The translations under genes were made by a program, and so were the position numbers. 64,000 nucleotides of DNA from Lachnospira sp. UBA3790 (GTDB lineage: Bacteria; Bacillota; Clostridia; Lachnospirales; Lachnospiraceae), in contig DFEY01000003.1 of the NCBI GenBank assembly GCA_002369135.1, forward strand, positions 335,268 through 399,267, written 5' to 3'. Positions 60,853-64,000 of the stretch are shown one piece after another. Positions within the stretch are counted from its first letter, which is position 1, and each line of letters starts with the position of its first letter. The notes beneath the pieces are model-generated. The model was not told the origin of the DNA. It ran no database searches and saw only the letters and a program-made list of their open reading frames with translations.

Positions 60853-61959
60853 ATGGTTTGTAAAAGAGTCACTTGTGCATTAATAAGTGTGGGGATGATT
60901 ATTCTAATGCTTCCGGTATGTAGTAGTGTGGATGCTAAAGCCAAAAAGATTAAGCTTAACTATTCATACTACAAGATGACAGGCGGATACACAGTTAAAC
61001 TTAAGACTAAATCTGGCATCAAAGTAAAATGGAAAAGTACTAACAAGAAAGTTGCCACTGTTTCCAAGAAAGGCAAAGTCACTGGAAGGAAAAAGGGCAA
61101 ATGTACTATCATTGCTAGAAGAGGAAAGAGAGTCGGCAAGTGTAAAATCACTGTCACCAGAAATATGTATATTCCAAACAAGAAGTTTACAAAGACTTCT
61201 TTGGATGTTTTACGTTTAAAACTTGATATTAACAATATTCAATACAATAGTGTTGGTGAGAGTTATATCAATAATAAGAAAAGCACATTTACTTTGTCTT
61301 TGAAGAATAATAAGAAGAAAGTAACTTGGGGCACACAAAATAAGCGTATTGCAACTATTAGTAGTAAAGGTTTGATTACTGCAGTTTCGCCAGGATTGAC
61401 TTATGTCTATGCAAAGGTTGGCAAAACAAAGTATAGAGCTGAAGTAGTAGTTACTGATTTGAAGAATCCTAATAAGATTGAGAATCAGAAAGACGCTTAT
61501 GAGATGCTTAAGAGAATTAACGATCTTAGAATAAAGAACAAAGTAAAACCACTTAAGATTTTGAACCGTTTAATGAGGGCGTCCCAACAAAGAGCAAAAG
61601 AATTAAAGCCGGCTAGAATCGAAGTGAGTGGATTAGGAATTAAGTTTGATAAGAATTTCTCACATAGAAGACCAGATGGTAGATCGTTCAGTTCAATTAT
61701 TCCTGAATTTAATTTACCAACAGCCAGTCGTGTGGGTGAGAATATTAGTTTTGTAACAGATACTGTTACACAGAGGGAAGATTTTATTAAATATTGTTTT
61801 AAATCTTTCCTAGAATCAAAAGATCATAGAGAAAATATGTTGAGTAACGATTACAACTACATTGGTATTGGGCATGATGATAGTATTCGTTTTACTAATT
61901 ATCATACTCATCCGTGTATTGCGATGTTCTGGGAACAACTATTTTACTCTAAATATTAA
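60853..61959 (+). CDS. Secreted Big2 and CAP-domain protein
   Basis: 368 residues. A signal peptide to about residue 28, then two Lys-rich Big2-type repeats (KSTNKKVATVSKKGKVTG; ATISSKGLITA) to about 200, then a CAP/SCP domain (about 215-368) with NDLRIKNKVKPL, the SHRRPDGRSF segment, the GENIS motif and ENMLSNDYNYIGIG. CAP proteins are secreted and often bind lipids or act as peptidases in other kingdoms; bacterial functions are poorly known. AAAGGAGG precedes the ATG; thrS follows after 9 bp. Confidence 0.85.
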   Translation: MVCKRVTCALISVGMIILMLPVCSSVDAKAKKIKLNYSYYKMTGGYTVKLKTKSGIKVKWKSTNKKVATVSKKGKVTGRKKGKCTIIARRGKRVGKCKITVTRNMYIPNKKFTKTSLDVLRLKLDINNIQYNSVGESYINNKKSTFTLSLKNNKKKVTWGTQNKRIATISSKGLITAVSPGLTYVYAKVGKTKYRAEVVVTDLKNPNKIENQKDAYEMLKRINDLRIKNKVKPLKILNRLMRASQQRAKELKPARIEVSGLGIKFDKNFSHRRPDGRSFSSIIPEFNLPTASRVGENISFVTDTVTQREDFIKYCFKSFLESKDHRENMLSNDYNYIGIGHDDSIRFTNYHTHPCIAMFWEQLFYSKY

Positions 61960-61968
61960 GGAGACAAT

Positions 61969-63948
61969 ATGAAAATCACATTAAAAGATGGATCGGCAAA
62001 AGAATACTCAGAGGCTATGTCTGTAAAAGACATAGCTTTTGATATAGCGCCAGGCTTGGGTAGAGCAGCTTGCGCAGGAGAGGTAGATGGTGAAGTAGTA
62101 GATTTAAGAACCACCATCGACAAAGACTGTAAATTAAATATTTTGACCTTCAACGATGACGAAGGTCAAAAAGCTTACAGACATACCGCTAGTCATATTT
62201 TGGCAGAGGCTGTTAAGCGTCTTTATCCTGACACAAAGCTAGCTATAGGGCCGGCCACTGATACAGGCTTTTATTATGATTTTGAGCACGAGCCATTTAC
62301 TCGTGATGATTTAGATGCTATAGAAGCAGAGATGAAGAAGATTATTAAAGAGGGCGCAGAGATTAAGAGATTTACTTTGCCTCGCGAAGATGCCATTAAA
62401 TATATGGCAGACAGAAAAGAGGATTATAAAGTTGAACTTATCCAGGATTTGCCTGAGGATTCTATCATTTCATTCTATAGTCAGGGAGAGAAGTTTGTTG
62501 ACCTTTGTGCAGGACCTCATTTAATGAGCACAAAGCAAGTTAAAGCTTTTAAACTTATCTCATCATCCATGGCTTACTGGAGAGGCGATGAAAACAAAGC
62601 TAGACTACAAAGAATTTATGGTACAGCCTTTGACGATAAAAAAGAATTAGCTGCTTATCTTGAGTCACTAGAAGAGGCGAAGAGAAGAGACCATAATAGA
62701 CTTGGTCGTGAAATGGGTCTATTTACAACAGTTGATGTAATAGGTCAGGGTCTTCCTTTGTTTACTCCTAAGGGCACAAAGATGATTATGAAACTTCAAA
62801 GATGGATTGAAGATTTAGAGGATAATGAGTGGGGCTATCAGCGTACACGTACACCTTTAATGGCCAAGAATGATTTGTTTAAGATTTCAGGTCACTGGGA
62901 TCACTACAAAGAGTCAATGTTTGTATTGGGCGACGAAGAAAAGGATGATGAAGTATTGACACTTCGTCCTATGACATGTCCATTCCAATATTATATTTAT
63001 AAGAATGAGCAAAGATCATACAGAGATCTTCCTATTAGATATTCAGAAACTTCTACATTGTTTAGAAATGAGGATTCTGGAGAGATGCATGGTTTAACTC
63101 GTGTACGTCAGTTTACAATCACTGAGGCACACTTGATGATTAGACCTGACCAGGTTAAGCAGGAGTTAACTAGATGTCTTGAATTAGTGGATTATGTATT
63201 TAATGTGCTAGGCGTTCAGGACGATGTTAGATATAGATTGTCAAAGTGGGATCCAGAGAATAGAGAAAAATATTTGGGTGATGATGAATACTGGAATCAC
63301 TCACAAGGTGTCCTTAGAGACTTACTTGTAGAAAAAGGAGTTGAGTTTACTGAGGAAGACGGCGAGGCTGCATTCTACGGTCCTAAGATTGATATCCAGG
63401 CTGACAATGTATACGGCAAAGAAGACACAATGGTAACTATCCAGCTTGATAATGCTATAGCAGAGAAGATGGATATGTACTATATAGATGAGAATGGTGA
63501 CAAACAAAGACCTTACATCATTCACAGAACATCAATGGGATGTTATGAGAGAACTTTGGCGTGGTTGATTGAGCACTATGCTGGTAAGTTCCCAACATGG
63601 CTATGTCCAGAGCAAGTAAGAGTACTTCCTATTTCTGACAAGTACGAAGACTATGCAAACGATGTTGCAGCTAAGCTTAAGAAAGCTGGTGTGGATGTAA
63701 CAGTTGATAACAGATCTGAAAAGATTGGTTACAAGATTCGCGAGGCTAGACTTAACAGACTTCCATATATGTTAGTAGTTGGTGAACAAGAGCAGACTGA
63801 CGGTACAGTTTCAGTTAGAAGTAGATTCGCCGGCGACGAAGGAGTTAAGCCATTGGTTGAGTTTATTTCTCAAATCACAAAGGAAATTGAGTCTAAAGAG
63901 ATAAGAGAAGAGATTCCTGAAGAGGAGAGAAATCAAGGGCAAAAATAG
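61969..63948 (+). CDS. thrS: Threonine-tRNA ligase
   Basis: 659 residues: TGS, editing domain with HTASHILAEAV, class II catalytic core with zinc Cys in MTCPFQYY and RNEDSGEMHGLTRVRQF, and C-terminal anticodon domain. AAGGAGA precedes the ATG. No T-box leader precedes it; the gap to the CAP gene is only 9 bp, so it depends on upstream transcription or on an unseen promoter. Complete in this window; no hairpin follows at once. Confidence 0.97.
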   Translation: MKITLKDGSAKEYSEAMSVKDIAFDIAPGLGRAACAGEVDGEVVDLRTTIDKDCKLNILTFNDDEGQKAYRHTASHILAEAVKRLYPDTKLAIGPATDTGFYYDFEHEPFTRDDLDAIEAEMKKIIKEGAEIKRFTLPREDAIKYMADRKEDYKVELIQDLPEDSIISFYSQGEKFVDLCAGPHLMSTKQVKAFKLISSSMAYWRGDENKARLQRIYGTAFDDKKELAAYLESLEEAKRRDHNRLGREMGLFTTVDVIGQGLPLFTPKGTKMIMKLQRWIEDLEDNEWGYQRTRTPLMAKNDLFKISGHWDHYKESMFVLGDEEKDDEVLTLRPMTCPFQYYIYKNEQRSYRDLPIRYSETSTLFRNEDSGEMHGLTRVRQFTITEAHLMIRPDQVKQELTRCLELVDYVFNVLGVQDDVRYRLSKWDPENREKYLGDDEYWNHSQGVLRDLLVEKGVEFTEEDGEAAFYGPKIDIQADNVYGKEDTMVTIQLDNAIAEKMDMYYIDENGDKQRPYIIHRTSMGCYERTLAWLIEHYAGKFPTWLCPEQVRVLPISDKYEDYANDVAAKLKKAGVDVTVDNRSEKIGYKIREARLNRLPYMLVVGEQEQTDGTVSVRSRFAGDEGVKPLVEFISQITKEIESKEIREEIPEEERNQGQK

Positions 63949-63960
63949 TCCCGAATTTAT

Positions 63961-63989
63961 TTGACAAAGTACCATAATAATGGTATATT
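63961..63989 (+). promoter_or_regulatory. Promoter with embedded inverted repeat at the right edge
   Basis: TTGACA, a 17-bp spacer and TATATT. Inside lies TACCAT-AATA-ATGGTA (63970-63985), a possible repressor operator. The gene it serves is beyond the window. Confidence 0.6.
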
Positions 63990-64000
63990 ACTACACGTTG

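Noticed and set aside
61800..61968. T-box or threonine leader before thrS
   Set aside because: Only 9 bp separate the CAP gene from thrS, and no T-box sequence or terminator is present.

Overview
The window looks like a chromosomal segment of a low-GC, spore-lineage Clostridia bacterium, most likely Lachnospiraceae. The grounds are AT-rich DNA, strong AGGAGG-type ribosome sites, a GerW/YtfJ sporulation protein beside a DUF2953 protein, AddAB instead of RecBCD, a four-cysteine L28, an Rpn-type nuclease gene, and many secreted proteins with very lysine-rich fibronectin-like tails. No rRNA, tRNA or CRISPR array was seen. The only stable RNA gene is tmRNA.

Layout. 1-5.5 kb: ftsZ, nrdR, a YqeG phosphatase, aroE (minus strand), an aroD-aroK fusion and efp. 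5.6-19.5 kb: an accessory surface locus. It has four secreted carbohydrate-binding-like proteins, three secreted GH128-type glycosidases, a Big2 protein with a papain-like C-terminal region, and a frameshifted PD-(D/E)XK nuclease gene. 19.5-21.5 kb: a lysine riboswitch with terminator in front of dapA-dapB. 21.5-25.4 kb: a glutamine-type NAD synthetase whose amidase cysteine appears lost, a membrane-anchored protein, and azlC-azlD. 25.4-33.4 kb: addB-addA and an LD-carboxypeptidase. 33.5-41.4 kb: two OmpR/histidine-kinase pairs on either side of tmRNA, then hisH-hisF, a lipid kinase and ung. 41.5-45.7 kb: a 1411-residue BadF/HgdC-type protein on the minus strand. 45.9-55.2 kb: a rhomboid-like protein, malQ, lysA, a small unknown, DUF2953, ytfJ, metF, a stand-alone methionine synthase reactivation domain, and a metH lacking that domain. 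55.3-64 kb: rpmB, then asp23, fakA, a DUF6106-like protein, guaB, a trigger-factor-like lipoprotein, a CAP-domain protein and thrS, and a promoter at the right edge.

How the parts fit. Lysine and diaminopimelate synthesis is split between the riboswitch-controlled dapAB and a distant lysA. The methyl cycle is complete as a compact metF-activator-metH unit. The surface locus is the most distinctive part. Three GH128-type enzymes share an unnamed N-terminal module and a basic C-terminal tail, and sit with binding-like proteins carrying the same tail. I infer a secreted beta-1,3-glucan-handling system held to the cell by charge rather than by sortase; this is inference. A 3.2-kb AT-rich block inside it (about 6.5-9.7 kb) lies between two identical 25-bp terminator palindromes and looks like an insertion.
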